In this document: positions 23,139 to 33,911 of the stretch, piece by piece
How positions within the stretch are numbered: the stretch's first letter is position 1
Layout: every line of letters starts with the position of its first letter
Source of the DNA: Madurella fahalii
Lineage: Eukaryota; Ascomycota; Sordariomycetes; Sordariales
Assembly (NCBI GenBank): GCA_029876055.1
Contig: CM056877.1
Coordinates: 62,001-126,000 of the forward strand
DNA: 64,000 nt
Reading direction: 5' to 3'
The notes under the pieces: generated by a model
The model's input: the letters and a program-made list of their open reading frames with translations, nothing else
Databases searched by the model: none
Told to the model about the DNA's origin: nothing
Position numbers and translations under genes: made by a program

Positions 23139-24667
23139 ATGACGGGCAGGTCACGTCGCGGGGTTAAATTCCCCCACAATAACAAGCACTCCAACGGGCA
23201 ATCGGACGGCCGCCGTGCGAGCTTCAGCGATGTCAGCGAGGAGGGCTCGCCGACTAAGCAAAGGTCCAGCGGGACCCTCGAGAACATCCAGGAGGTGCGT
23301 CTTCCGCCACGCGGTGGTGACTCGCGCTGACTGTACCAGAAACCCTCAACGCCGGAGCAGCAGCAGTCCGAGTATGAGAAGAAAAAGGCCAACTTCATCA
23401 CGCGCACCTTTTGGACGTTTGTCATGATAGGCGGCTTCTTTGCGGCGTTGTTCATGGGTCACGTCTACATCCTCGTGGTCATTACGGCGGTGCAGATAGT
23501 ATCCTTCAAGGAGGTTATCGCTATCGCCAACGTGCCGAGTCGCGCCCGCGATCTCCAATCTACCAAGAGCTTGAACTGGTACTGGCTTGCGACCACCATG
23601 TACTTTTTGTACGGAGAGAGCGTTGTGTATTACCTCAAGCACATAGTGTTGGTTGACCGCGTGCTGTTGCCTCTGGCGATACACCACCGCTTCATCAGCT
23701 TTATTCTCTATGTTTTCGGTATGTAGTTCGGATGCCCCTGACAAGTCGGAAACGACAGCTGACCCAGCAGGCTTCGTCTTTTTCGTGGGCTCGCTCAAGG
23801 GTGGTCATCTCAAGTTCCAGTTCTCGCAATTCGCCTGGACGCACATGGCACTGTTCCTCATTGTGGTTCAAGCGCACTTCATCATGAACAACGTCCTCGA
23901 GGGCATGATCTGGTTCTTCCTACCGGCCGCTCTTGTCATCACAAACGACATCTTTGCCTACGTCTGCGGCATCACTTTTGGCCGTACGCAGCTCATCAAG
24001 TTGTCTCCCAAAAAGACGGTCGAGGGTTTCGTCGGCGCGTGGGTCATGACGGTCCTGTTTGGCATTCTCCTCACCAACTTGCTCTTACGCTCCAAGTACT
24101 TCATCTGCCCTGCGACGAACCTCGGAGCCAACATCTTCACCGGACTAGATTGCGACCCGAATCCTGTCTTTATCCCCCGCACTTATGCCACTCCGCAGCT
24201 GTTCTTCCTGCCTCCGAACTATACACTCAGCGTCACGATGGCACCAATGCAGATCCACACCTTCTTCTGGGCCAGCTTTGCCTCGCTCATCGCACCCTTC
24301 GGCGGTTTCTTTGCTTCTGGGTTGAAGCGGACCTTCAAGATCAAGGATTTTGGAGACTCGATCCCCGGGCACGGCGGCATGACGGACCGCATGGACTGCC
24401 AGTTCATTATGGGCCTGTTTGCTTTCATCTACTATCACACCTTCATTGCAATCAAGAGGACCTCGGCCAGCGACGTCATGGAGTTGGCCATTATGGGCCT
24501 GACAGCGGACGAGCAGCTGGAAGTGATGAAGGGACTGCTTAAATATCTGTCGAACCAGGGCATTGTTGGACCCGAGGTATGTGTTTCTGGCTTGTCTGTG
24601 CTTGAGCCCTGACTGACGCACCTAGGCGCCGGCCGCTTTTGACAAAATCCTATCAGCAAGCAAATAG
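23139..24667 (+). CDS. cds1: phosphatidate cytidylyltransferase (CDP-diacylglycerol synthase)
   Basis: Makes CDP-diacylglycerol from phosphatidic acid and CTP, the precursor of phosphatidylinositol, phosphatidylserine and cardiolipin, in the ER membrane. Exons are 23139-23294, 23340-23718, 23771-24576 and 24626-24667 (introns 45, 52 and 49 bases), giving 460 residues, the usual length. A hydrophilic N-terminus (1-65) is followed by multiple membrane helices, the SPKKTVEGFVGA motif in the middle, and the family signature KDFGDSIPGHGGMTDRMD (370-387), whose Asp pair binds metal. The last exon encodes only 13 residues and the stop, and was placed because GPE to APAAFDKILSASK continues the family C-terminus. 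All catalytic residues are present. Confidence 0.94.
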
Positions 24668-25144
24668 CCCGCGTTGAAGAGTCGGTAGCTGCAGTCCGGA
24701 TGCACATTCACTTGGCGTTCGGTGCCAACAAGCAGACTTTCGGATTTCGTATATGTGTTATGAGATAATCTGCCCGCCGTTTTCTGTGGGACTGCGGTGG
24801 AAGCAGCGTTGCCATGGTAGTTTCATGTATTAATTAAAATGTATATGCTGTCTCTCTTGCCACCGGATTCCATTGCTCCTCTCCGGGGAGAGTGAGGCGC
24901 TGTTCGAGTCGTGCCAGCTGCATGACGGTCCCCTCATCCGGCGGGCAACCACTATAATCAGAAGCCAATGGCGTTGCCCCCGAGTGCAAGTTACAGCCGC
25001 GCGCGGGGTACTAGCAATAACCCAAATCGATAAACGAACGTCGACCAAGTGCCTACCAGACTTGACATCTGTGTTGACCTAGCCTCGTTCGGGATACTGC
25101 TCTCAAAGCCGTTAGCTCCAGAGGAAACATCCCCAGCATCCGCC
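24668..25144. other. intergenic, no recognisable gene
   Basis: 3' flank of the CDP-diacylglycerol synthase gene and 5' flank of the small EF-hand-like gene; nothing else supported. Confidence 0.5.
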
Positions 25145-25544
25145 ATGGTATGTGCCATGCCCACCTCTCCGGGCACACGAGTCGCTGAGGCGGAGAGGAG
25201 CAAGAGCTGGGGATAAATCGCTCATACAAGGTGTGCTAATTCTGGAAGACTTCCGAAGCCAACATGAGGATAGCATTCCTCAGCGGCGGCGACGACGGAG
25301 ATGACACGCTTAGTGTGAGGGAAGCTGTTAACGCCCTTGGGATGCCCGGCGCGTCCCTGAGCGAGTCGGACGTCGAATCAGCGTGCCAGAGCTGCGGCCT
25401 TGACACCAGTCGCGAGATGTGTTGTATGTGTCCTGGTCTCAAAGCTGAAGAAGACCGCTGACACCGCCTGCTAATAACGCGCCATCGGCAGTTGACGAGT
25501 TCGTGCAGGTTGTCAGGCATCTTGAGAAAAACAATAGTCTTTGA
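25145..25544 (+). CDS. 76-residue EF-hand-like (calmodulin-related) small protein
   Basis: A small three-exon gene: 25145-25147 (only the ATG, in good context CCGCCATGG), 25249-25423 and 25492-25544, with introns of 101 and 68 bases that carry GTATGT donors and GCTAAT/CTAATAAC branch sites. The protein is about 76 residues. The middle exon reads like one EF-hand: a 12-residue loop GDDGDDTLSVRE followed by an AVNALG helix. The second half, CGLDTSREMCFDEF with VQVVRHLEKN, looks like a second, degenerate EF-hand. Position 1 of the first loop is Gly and position 6 is Asp, so calcium binding may be weak. The codon TTT made by joining exons 2 and 3 gives FDEF, the expected hand core, which supports the splice. 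Function unknown; half the size of calmodulin or centrin. The ATG-only first exon is the least certain part. Confidence 0.6.
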
Positions 25545-25721
25545 CACAATCTTCCACAGCGGCTAGCTAAGTCCTGATGTCGGTATTACTTCGGTTTGCT
25601 CGAAGAGACACCGCACGCTTCACCGGTATGGAGACAAAGATCTATTGCGACGCTGGCAAAACACAAATTGTACATAGCACGTAAATGTACATGCCCATGG
25701 TATCACCACCTTTGGGCCCCC

Positions 25722-27143
25722 TCATTGCTCATTGATAAATAGACCAGCCATGCCCATGCCAGTGCCGATGCACATGCTCGTCAGCAGGACCTTCTTGCCC
25801 GTTCGCCTACACTCGCTCAAGCCAGTAACAATCTGCCTCGCGCCGGTCGCGCCAAGCGGGTGCCCAAGCGCGATGGCGCCGCCGCGAGGATTCATCTTGG
25901 CCCAGTCCAGGCCGAGCTTGTCGCGGCAGTAAACGGCCATGCTGGCAAAAGCCTCGTTAATCTCGATGACGTCGATGTCGGCAAGCGTGAGGTTGTGCTG
26001 AGACAGGAGTTTAGGGATGGCGACAGTGGGGCCGATGCCCATAATACGCGGGGCCAGGCCAGCGGTGGTGGAACCGACGTACTTGGCCAGGATGGGCTGG
26101 CCGAGCTTGATGGCAGTCGAGCGCTTCATCAAGAGGACAGCAGCGGCTGCGTCTGTTAGCGTACACTCGCGCCTCCGCGGGAAAAGAAAAAAAATAGCTC
26201 ACCTCCATCGGTAACCTGGCTGGCGTTGCCACCCGTCGTGGTCGGACCCCACTGCGGGAAGGCGACACGGATTTTAGATAGACCCTCGGCGGTGGTGCCG
26301 GGCCGGATGCCATCGTCCTTTGTGAGGGTAACATCCTTCCACTCGCCGTTGGCGTCCTTAATCCTCGTCTTGATGGGCACGATCTCATCGTCAAACAGGC
26401 CGTCCTTTTGCGCCCGCTCAGCGCGCTGGAAGCTCTCGGCGGCGTATTTGTCCATCTCCTCGCGCGTGATGTTGAAGTCGCGGCTGACGTTCTCGCTCGT
26501 CCAACCCATGGGTTGCATGCAGTCGACGGCCTCGGGAGAGTGTTTTGTGACCTCTTCATCAAAGGGTTTCTCCAGAGCGTCGCCGCCAATCGTCATCTGC
26601 TCGGCGCCAATGGCAATGCCGACCTCGATGGACCCGCTGCTGATGGCGTGCGCGATGTCGGCAACGGCCTTGAGGCCAGAAGAGCAGAAGCGATTCAAGC
26701 TCGAGCTGCTCGTCGTGTTGGGGAAGCCAGCTGCTAGGAGGGAGGCGCGCAGCTTGTACGACGCCTTGCCGTCGGAGACCTGGTGCGAACGCATCAGCCG
26801 GAGCCTAGGATATATACGCCAATCTCTCGACGAACGGAGTTGCGCACATTGCCCAAGCAGATATCCTCCACGACCGCAGGGTCGAGGTTGCTGCGCTCTC
26901 TGACTTCCTTTAGGAGCGCGTACACCATGTACTCGAGGCTCGTGTCCTTGAAGCCGCCCTTCCTCGCCTTCGTGAGTGGCGTCCGGACTGCAAGCGTGAT
27001 AACGACATCGTCGGCATTCTTTGATGTGCTGTTGGAAGTTAGCGACGCAAACGGTGCTGGTCCGGGGTGGGCGCGCACATCTGCGATAGCGCACTGCCCG
27101 GGGACAGGTGCTTGAGGATGGAGCCCAGCCGTTCTACAGCCAT
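25722..27143 (-). CDS. peroxisomal 3-ketoacyl-CoA thiolase
   Basis: Catalyses the last step of peroxisomal fatty-acid beta-oxidation, cleaving 3-ketoacyl-CoA to acetyl-CoA and a shortened acyl-CoA. Exons are 27143-27079, 27028-26848, 26779-26203 and 26152-25722, giving 417 residues. The N-terminus carries a PTS2 import signal RLGSILKHL (residues 5-13). Exon 1 encodes little more than this signal; the splice ALSQ-ITSKNADDVVITL matches the family. Catalytic residues are Cys114 in NRFCSSG, His372 in GHPLGATG and Cys402 in CIGTGMG; INEAFA is also intact. There is no C-terminal SKL-type signal, as expected for the PTS2 enzyme (Pot1/Fox3). The mitochondrial acetyl-CoA acetyltransferase is excluded by the PTS2 and the peroxisomal-type core. 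Confidence 0.93.
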
Positions 27144-28331
27144 TATTTCTATCCAAGGTTATTCCGCGTGGGGTGAGGACAAACCAAGATGGACACCGCG
27201 AGGGCAAAGGCGGCAATTGATGAGATATAGCCCCAGGGTTGACGGTGGATGGCAACGTGGTTTCCGTTGCGGTGTGGGGCTCGGTTTGCCGAGGCATCTT
27301 TCGGTCTTTGTCAGTGATGGATTGCCTGGGGGTAAACTGACCCGAGCCGGGGTCGGTTGCGGGGAAACCCGTTCAATCCGCAGCCGGGACTCAAACTGGC
27401 GATCGGTTCCACAGTCGGCAGTTGCAGGATGTTCTGCGAGCAAAAGATCTCCGCATCCAGGCCGCTCACCCCACCGTTGCGTGTGGCGTTCTGGTTGTCT
27501 TGACGTCGTTTGTCGAATCTAGCCACTCGAATGTCTCCGCGGTTAAAAATTGCTCGCAGGCTTGTGGGCCAGACAAGGCTCAACAACAGAACCACCGTAG
27601 GTTCCTTCAACCGGTTCAGGGGCTCTAGGCCGCCTCTGGATTTCCATCATCTAGCCGCCAGCCCAACAGATCGGTGGCGCTCGGGCTGATTTGCCATGCA
27701 GCCCAGACTTGCAACGGCCCCGCGGTGGCGCAAGATGAGGTGGAATGCTCTGCGAAACTACTAGTACTAGTTAAAACCAAACTCCTTGAAGAAAGAGCAG
27801 TTATTTCCGGTGGTGAAACCGGCACGCCGTTCAAAGCCCATTTTTGCCATGGTCTTGCCGATGGATCCGTATCGACTTCGCTGACCGAAATGCCATCTGG
27901 CTCAGCCCACGGTCAATTCCGAGTAGGATTCGCTAGCGCCCGGAACAGGGCGTTCTTTTCCCTGCTCCTGGCTGTGCATCTATCGATTGGGAGACGGAAG
28001 GGGCTAAGCGTCCACGCACCCCTGGTTCTGCCAAGGCTTCGCTCTGCTGAATTTCCTCCCAGAACGGCCCAACTCAGGAGACTCCAGCTTCAGCTCGTGT
28101 CCGAGTTGCATCAGAAAATGGTCCTCTCCCTTATTACCTGGGCGTGGCCTGAAACTGGCATGGCTCTCTCATCTCTTTCCTGCTTTTTCTCTCTTTGACC
28201 TTACCCTGGATCTGCCTGCCGACGAGTCTCTCGTTTTTTATCCAAGTCGGCGGCAGTTATACGGGGAAGTGCTTCCCATCGGACGGTTCGGCACGAGCCA
28301 TCGCATTACTTTTGCCGTCCGATCGAGACCA
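27144..28331. other. intergenic, no recognisable gene
   Basis: A 1.2-kb divergent region between the thiolase and GH128 genes. The frames present (up to 174 codons) lack any family resemblance. The last 150 bases before the GH128 start are C/T-rich. Confidence 0.5.
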
Positions 28332-29384
28332 ATGCACCACGGCCTCACTAGGATGCTGCAAATCGGGGCCTACGCCGCCGTATTGGCAGTCCTCTCCTTT
28401 ACGGCTCCGGCAGCGGCCGGCCCTCTCTCTTCGCCCAAGCGCGGGTTGGTCTTTACGCCAAATGAGACTACGCGAGCAGACGACACCATATGGATCCAGG
28501 AGCCGACTTCCCTGACGTGGTACTATAATTACAAACCCGCTCCTGAGCCCGAATACCAAGACATTGCTCAGTCCTCGTTCGAGTTTGTGCCAATGTTGTG
28601 GGGCGCGCCGCCAAGTCTAGACGATACCTCGTTTCTGTCAACAGTCAAGAGCTTGATCGAGGACAGGGGGATCAACATCACGAACGTGTTGTCATTCAAC
28701 GAGCCCGACGGCCCGTTTGTATACGGGGGCAGCAACATGGAGCCCGCCGCGGCCGCGCAGGTCTGGGTCAACAACCTGATCCCCCTTCAGGAAATGGGTG
28801 TACGCGTGGGATTGCCGGCGTGCACTGGAGCGCCCTCTGGGCTTCCGTGGCTCCAAGATTTTCTGAGCGAATGCTCCAAGCTCATCAGTACCGACGACGA
28901 GACGCGGAATTGCACGTACGATTTTGTGACGATACATTGGTACGGCAACTTTGAGGGGTTGGCCAGCCACATGGGGCAATATTCTGCCGCGTGAGTTCTT
29001 GTCTACGCGGCCAAGCGTGACGCCACTGACCGGATCAGGTTCCCCAATACGACCATTTGGATCACCGAGTATAATTTGGACCACCAGGACCTGCAGGCCA
29101 CGCAAGCCTTCTACAATATGTCTGCCGAGTACTTTGATCGCCTGGACTTTGTCGAGCGCTATTCTCTGTTCGGCGCCTTCCGCAGCGACGCGTCCAACGT
29201 CGGACCCAACGCCGCCATGCTTAGCGCCGACGGCAAGCTCACCGATATCGGGGCATGGTATCTGGGTCGGCAAGGAACCGGCGTCAATCCCGAGCGGGGC
29301 ACGTCGTCGGCTTTCCGCTCAGCACTGCCGCAAGGGGGCATAGCGGTGCTCAGTACAATTCTCGCCGTTGCGATGTTGTACTGA
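28332..29384 (+). CDS. GH128 beta-1,3-glucanase-like cell-wall protein, GPI-anchored
   Basis: A glycoside hydrolase of the GH128 (Asl1-like) family that acts on beta-1,3-glucan, probably in the fungal wall. Exons are 28332-28990 and 29039-29384 (48-base intron, phase 2), giving 334 residues. A signal peptide covers about residues 1-29 (an alternative start is Met8 at 28353). The catalytic pair is visible as SFNEPDG (Glu124, acid/base) and WITEYN (Glu230, nucleophile), with the IHWYG strand between them. The C-terminus is Ser/Gly-rich, then hydrophobic and ends without charged residues (about 318-334), the pattern of a GPI-attachment signal. Several N-glycosylation sites are present (NIT, NCT, NTT, NMS). 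It probably remodels the organism's own wall rather than feeding on plant material. Confidence 0.88.
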
Positions 29385-30130
29385 GCCTTTACGACCCGCC
29401 GTTCGCTTAGCAAGCGCAAGCGTGCAGGGGGGGATCCTGTCCGGTTCTCGCTATCCCCATGTATCGAGCAACACTGAACGCTCGTAAAACGGTGGGTAGG
29501 CATCATCGTTTAGTCATGGATAAAGGTAGTCATAGGGGTAAATGTGCTGGTGTTGCTGTAACAAATAGATATCTACAATCCGTAAAACGGCCATGGACAA
29601 GCGTCGACCAGACGGGAGCCAAGACGATGTACAACGAAAACACATGCGTCAGGCACTCGGCCCTATGCCGAGTAGCTATCTCTGCGCGCCAATTAATCTC
29701 GTCACGTTGGGTCAAGCACAATCACACAGGCGAACGTACTGCGCAGGTGGTGCCGGCGGATTTCAGGGGTTTCAGGCGGATTGCATGTGTGGTTGTTCAC
29801 TGATCTGGAACCTCAGGAGACAACGGGAACCGGAACCTTCCTAGCGAGTATAATTCCGATCCTAATCAAAGTACTTGAGGGTTCTAGGGTCTTTTCCCCC
29901 CTTTCTCCAGCTCCTCCATATTTCCCGCTTTCTTTTTCCCTTTTTTTTTTTTTTTTTTTTTGAAAGGTGGGAGGGGGGCTCCGCGCCCATGGAATGCAAC
30001 CCTAACCCCTCTGTTGCGCCCAACTCAGATCAATTCCACCCACTCCGTGAAAGGCAAACCCCGATGGAAAGCATCCCCTGTGCTATGTATGCGTCTACGT
30101 GCCCTTTTACCGATCGGCAGCGTTATCGTC
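29385..30130. other. intergenic with a T21 tract
   Basis: No gene supported. Contains an uninterrupted run of 21 T (29941-29961) preceded by pyrimidine-rich sequence and followed by a G-rich block. Confidence 0.6.
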
Positions 30131-31885
30131 ATGTATCCTCCTTTAGCTCCGTCCCGTAGCGGGTATCAGTTAGTGCCGACGACCGATGGCCTGTCGAACG
30201 ACGTTGCGGCGGCCTACGTTGGCACATCCGAGGAAGCGCCCGGGTTTGCCGGGGACGTGAGGGTTGTGCTTACGGACGACGACGTAGGCCTCCCCCCCCC
30301 AAATTGATGTTCAGCACTCATTTCCGTCCCTTGGCAGAACAGACGAATTCGCCGAAAGACAGACAAGGCCATCTTGGTCCTTCTCGTTTGGGTCTATTTT
30401 CTTCAGGTGATCCCTCCGGCCTGCCTTCCCCGCAATAGCACACATTTACACGGGTTTAGATCCTCGACAAGACAGTACTTGGTTTCAGCGCCATCTTCGG
30501 GCTCCGCGAAGACACGGGTCTCGAGGGAAATCAGTATTCGCTCGTGGGAGCCATTGCACCCATCGCGCAATTAGCATGGCAGCCCTTTTCGTCCGTCCTC
30601 ATCGTCAAGGTGCGCCACCGCACCCTCATGCCCGCACTCGTCCTGGGATGGGGGCTTGCGCAGGTGTGCATGCCGGCATGCCGTAGCTTCGCCAGCCTGC
30701 TCGTAGATCGCTTCTTCCTCGGCCTATTTGAAGCCGGCTGTCTACCGCTGTTCTCCATCATCACTGGCCAGTGGTATCGGAGGTCAGAACAACCCGTTCG
30801 GGTTGCTGCCTGGTACGGTACAAACGGTCTGGCGACCATTGTGGCTGCTCTTTTATCGTATGCTCTTGGCCATGCAAAGTCCCGGATCCTCGCTCCATGG
30901 CAATGGTCAGTCCAAGCTCCACCAAGGGGCTGTCGTGGGTACTGATGTATTTGGCAGGATCTTTCTGCTCACTGGTCTCCTGACCATTGCCAGCGTGCCC
31001 TTTATATACTGGAGGCTGGACGACGACGTCTCTTCTGCTCGGTTCCTGACTGCCGAGGAACGAACGCAGGCCCTGGAACGCCTGAGAGCGAACCAGACCG
31101 GGGTCGGATCCCGAGAACTCAAGTGGAACCAAATCATCGAGACCTTTCTCGACATCAAGACCTATCTCTTCATCGGGATGTCTCTGGCGAACAATCTCGG
31201 CGCCCAAGTTTGTGTCACGTTTGGGCCGCTTATCCTCAACGGGTTCGGCTTCGATAAGTACACGACGACACTTCTCAACATTCCCTTCGGCGTTGTTCAG
31301 TATTCCGTGATTCTCCTTACGGCATGGGCAGCGGCTAAGACGCGATGGAAGTCCCTGACTCTGTTGTCAATACTTATCCCGATCTTGGCCGGGCTGGTGC
31401 TGCTGTATATCCTTCCACGGGACTCAGCTCATCTTCCCGAGCTGCTTGTCGGATACTATCTTTTAGCGTTCATATTCGGCTGCAACACGCTTATTGTCTC
31501 CTGGATCTTGGCCAACACGGCAGGACAGACCAAAAAGTCTACCGTCATGGCCCAGTACAATGCTGCATCGTCGGCGGGCAACATCATTGGCCCGCTGCTC
31601 TTTACTGCGGCCGACGCCCCTGCATACTTGGCCGGGCTCCGGAGCACCATGGGCGTGTTCTCTGCCATGGTTGCGGTTGTCCTGCTACAGATAGGCAATC
31701 TGGCGTTGTTGAACCGGCAGCAGGTCCGACGGCGCCTTGGGAACGGCAAGCCCGCCATCATCCACGATCATTCAATGGAGGACGACTATATCGACATGCA
31801 CGCAGACAATGCAGCGGCGATCGGAGACAGAGCATTTGCGGACCTGACGGACCGGGAAAACGACGAGTTCGTCTACGTCTACTGA
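30131..31885 (+). CDS. MFS transporter, Dal5-like anion:cation symporter family
   Basis: A plasma-membrane transporter of the fungal allantoate/nicotinate/pantothenate type (ACS family). Exons are 30131-30283, 30338-30406, 30460-30905 and 30958-31885, giving 531 residues. A short hydrophilic N-terminus is followed by the family start NRRIRRKTDKAILVLLVWVYFLQ (split over exons 2 and 3 with ILDKTVLGF next), the loop-2 to TM4/TM5 region with RFFLGLFEAG and the QWYRRSEQP motif, a central cytosolic loop (about 235-275), and the C-terminal six-helix half. Twelve helices can be followed. The C-terminal tail is acidic and ends DEFVYVY. The start at 30131 is the only ATG close upstream that stays in frame, but it is not strongly supported. 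It lies in tandem just upstream of the GH43 gene, suggesting uptake of a nutrient used with it. Confidence 0.87.
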
Positions 31886-32297
31886 CGCGCTGCGGAGTAT
31901 GGAGCTTGTAAGGTGAATCTGTCCAGTGTCCACAGCCGTACCAAGGTGTTCGCGCTGTAAAGCGGAGTGCAAGCCACGGGTCTGTCGGCCTAACAACATC
32001 TCTCCCGTCTCCGGCCAATCAGAATATCTGTATGGCTCATCCAAGCTTGCCAGCACTCAAATAGCGCGGCATGGGCGCAGCCAGGGTGAATCTGCTTGTG
32101 TAGCATGCTCTTGGTAGCTTCAGACCCCGCCTGGTATCGAAGTTGTGCATCCCGGCTAAATGCGGAGTGGAGCTGTCGGGATACCTGCCATGCCCCTCAT
32201 CCGCCAGGCCGGAGGATGTACAGGAGCGATTTTGTCTCTTTACAACTACTTGCACGACGTACCATCTCGACTCACTGGTTCACAACATATCGACACT
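31886..32297. promoter_or_regulatory. GH43 promoter with XlnR- and CreA-type sites
   Basis: Contains GGCTAA at 32154-32159 (XlnR/Xyr1 consensus) and three SYGGRG matches for the carbon-catabolite repressor CreA: GCGGGG on the minus strand at 32125-32130, GCGGAG at 32162-32167 and another near 31893. These are short motifs; function is inferred from the xylan-related gene they precede. Confidence 0.4.
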
Positions 32298-33911
32298 ATG
32301 CCGCAGGTGCGCAATCCCATCCTCCCGGGCTTCAACCCGGACCCGTCGATCCTCCGGGTCGGAAACGATTATTACATTGCCACCTCGACGTTTGAGTGGT
32401 ATCCGGGCGTGCAGATCCACCACTCGCGCGACCTCGCTAACTGGGAGTTGGTCGTTCGGCCCCTGAACCGCAAGAGCCAGCTGGACATGCGGGGAAATCC
32501 CGACAGCTGTGGTATATGGGCTCCATGTCTTACTCACGACGGTGACCGTTTCTGGCTCGTATACACGGACGTCAAGCGCAAGGACGGCTCGTTCAAAGAC
32601 ACCCACAACTACATCGTCAGCGCGCCCGCCATTGAGGGCCCCTGGTCTGACCCCATCTACGTCAACTCGTCCGGATTTGATCCGTCTTTGTTCCACGACA
32701 ATGACGGCCGCAAGTGGTTCGTTAACATGTTGTGGGACCACCGCCGGCGCCCATTGCTCTTTGAAGGCATCATTCTGCAAGAGTTCGACGCAAAAGCTGG
32801 CAAGCTGGTTGGTCCGCGCAAGAATGTCTATCAGGGCACCGACTTGGCGCTTGTCGAGGGACCGCATCTATACAAGCGCAATGGGTGGTACTATCTGCTC
32901 ACCGCCGAGGGCGGCACGGGGTATGAGCACGCCTGTACATTGGCCCGGTCACGCGACATCTGGGGCCCGTACGAGACGCACCCCCAGAAGCACGTCCTGA
33001 CATCCAAGGATCACCCCAACGCGGCACTGCAGCGCGCCGGCCACGGTGACATCGTTGATACCCCCGACGGCCGGACATACCTAGTGCACTTGACGGGCCG
33101 GCCGACGACACAGTTCCGCCGTTGCGTGCTTGGACGAGAGACGGCGATCCAGGAGGCGTATTGGGGTGACGACGACTGGCTGTACGTCAAGAACGGCCCT
33201 GTCCCGAGTCTCTTTGTCGACCTTCCCGGCGCTCGCAATGATGAGCCGTACTGGGCCGAACAGCGGTATACTTTTGAATCAGGTCTCCATAAGGATTTTC
33301 AATGGCTTCGCACGCCAGAGCCGGACCGTATTTTCAACACTGACGGCGGGAAGCTGACACTCATCGGCCGCGAGAGCATTGGGTCCTGGTTCGAGCAGGC
33401 GTTGGTTGCGCGGCGCCAGACGCACTTTTCGTGTGACGCCGAAACCGTCATTGACTTCTCGCCCTCAGACGAGCGACAGTATGCCGGGTTGACGGCCTAC
33501 TACTGCCGCTACAATTTTTTCTACCTGACTGTCACGGCACACTCCGACGGCCAGCGTGAGCTGCTCATCATGGCGTCGGAGGCTTCCTGGCCGCTCGGCG
33601 GCCTCCGCTTCCCTTTCCCGGAACCCATCCAGATTCCAAATGAGGGCAAGGTCAAACTGGCCATGACCATCCGGGGGAAAGAACTGCAATTCTACTATGC
33701 GCTCGAGGGCGAGGAGCTCAAGAAGGTCGGGCCCGTGTTCGATGCGAGCATTGTGTCGGACGAGTGCGGCGGCCACCAGGCCCACGGCAGTTTCACCGGC
33801 GCCTTTGTTGGTGTTGCTGCATCGGATATGAACGGGTTAGCCGAGCGAGCAACCTTTGACTATTTTGTATACCGCCCAGTAAAGCATCAGAGTGACCGGT
33901 ACGAGGTTTGA
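32298..33911 (+). CDS. GH43 beta-xylosidase / alpha-arabinofuranosidase, intracellular
   Basis: Hydrolyses xylo-oligosaccharides (and perhaps arabinosyl side groups) inside the cell; there is no signal peptide. Single exon of 537 residues, start at 32298 where the family N-terminus MPQVRNPILPGFNPDPS begins (the frame is open further upstream without similarity). The catalytic residues are Asp15 (base, NPDPS), Asp128 (GFDPS) and Glu187 (VEGPH, acid), numbering almost identical to the well-studied Selenomonas enzyme. Residues 1-320 form the five-bladed propeller and about 330-537 the beta-sandwich typical of the long GH43 subfamily 11 enzymes. Its position after an MFS gene and the promoter sites suggest carbon-source control. 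Confidence 0.94.
   Translation: MPQVRNPILPGFNPDPSILRVGNDYYIATSTFEWYPGVQIHHSRDLANWELVVRPLNRKSQLDMRGNPDSCGIWAPCLTHDGDRFWLVYTDVKRKDGSFKDTHNYIVSAPAIEGPWSDPIYVNSSGFDPSLFHDNDGRKWFVNMLWDHRRRPLLFEGIILQEFDAKAGKLVGPRKNVYQGTDLALVEGPHLYKRNGWYYLLTAEGGTGYEHACTLARSRDIWGPYETHPQKHVLTSKDHPNAALQRAGHGDIVDTPDGRTYLVHLTGRPTTQFRRCVLGRETAIQEAYWGDDDWLYVKNGPVPSLFVDLPGARNDEPYWAEQRYTFESGLHKDFQWLRTPEPDRIFNTDGGKLTLIGRESIGSWFEQALVARRQTHFSCDAETVIDFSPSDERQYAGLTAYYCRYNFFYLTVTAHSDGQRELLIMASEASWPLGGLRFPFPEPIQIPNEGKVKLAMTIRGKELQFYYALEGEELKKVGPVFDASIVSDECGGHQAHGSFTGAFVGVAASDMNGLAERATFDYFVYRPVKHQSDRYEV

Noticed and set aside
28692..29273. Minus-strand frame of 193 codons
   Set aside because: Antisense to the GH128 catalytic exons, whose active-site residues are clear.
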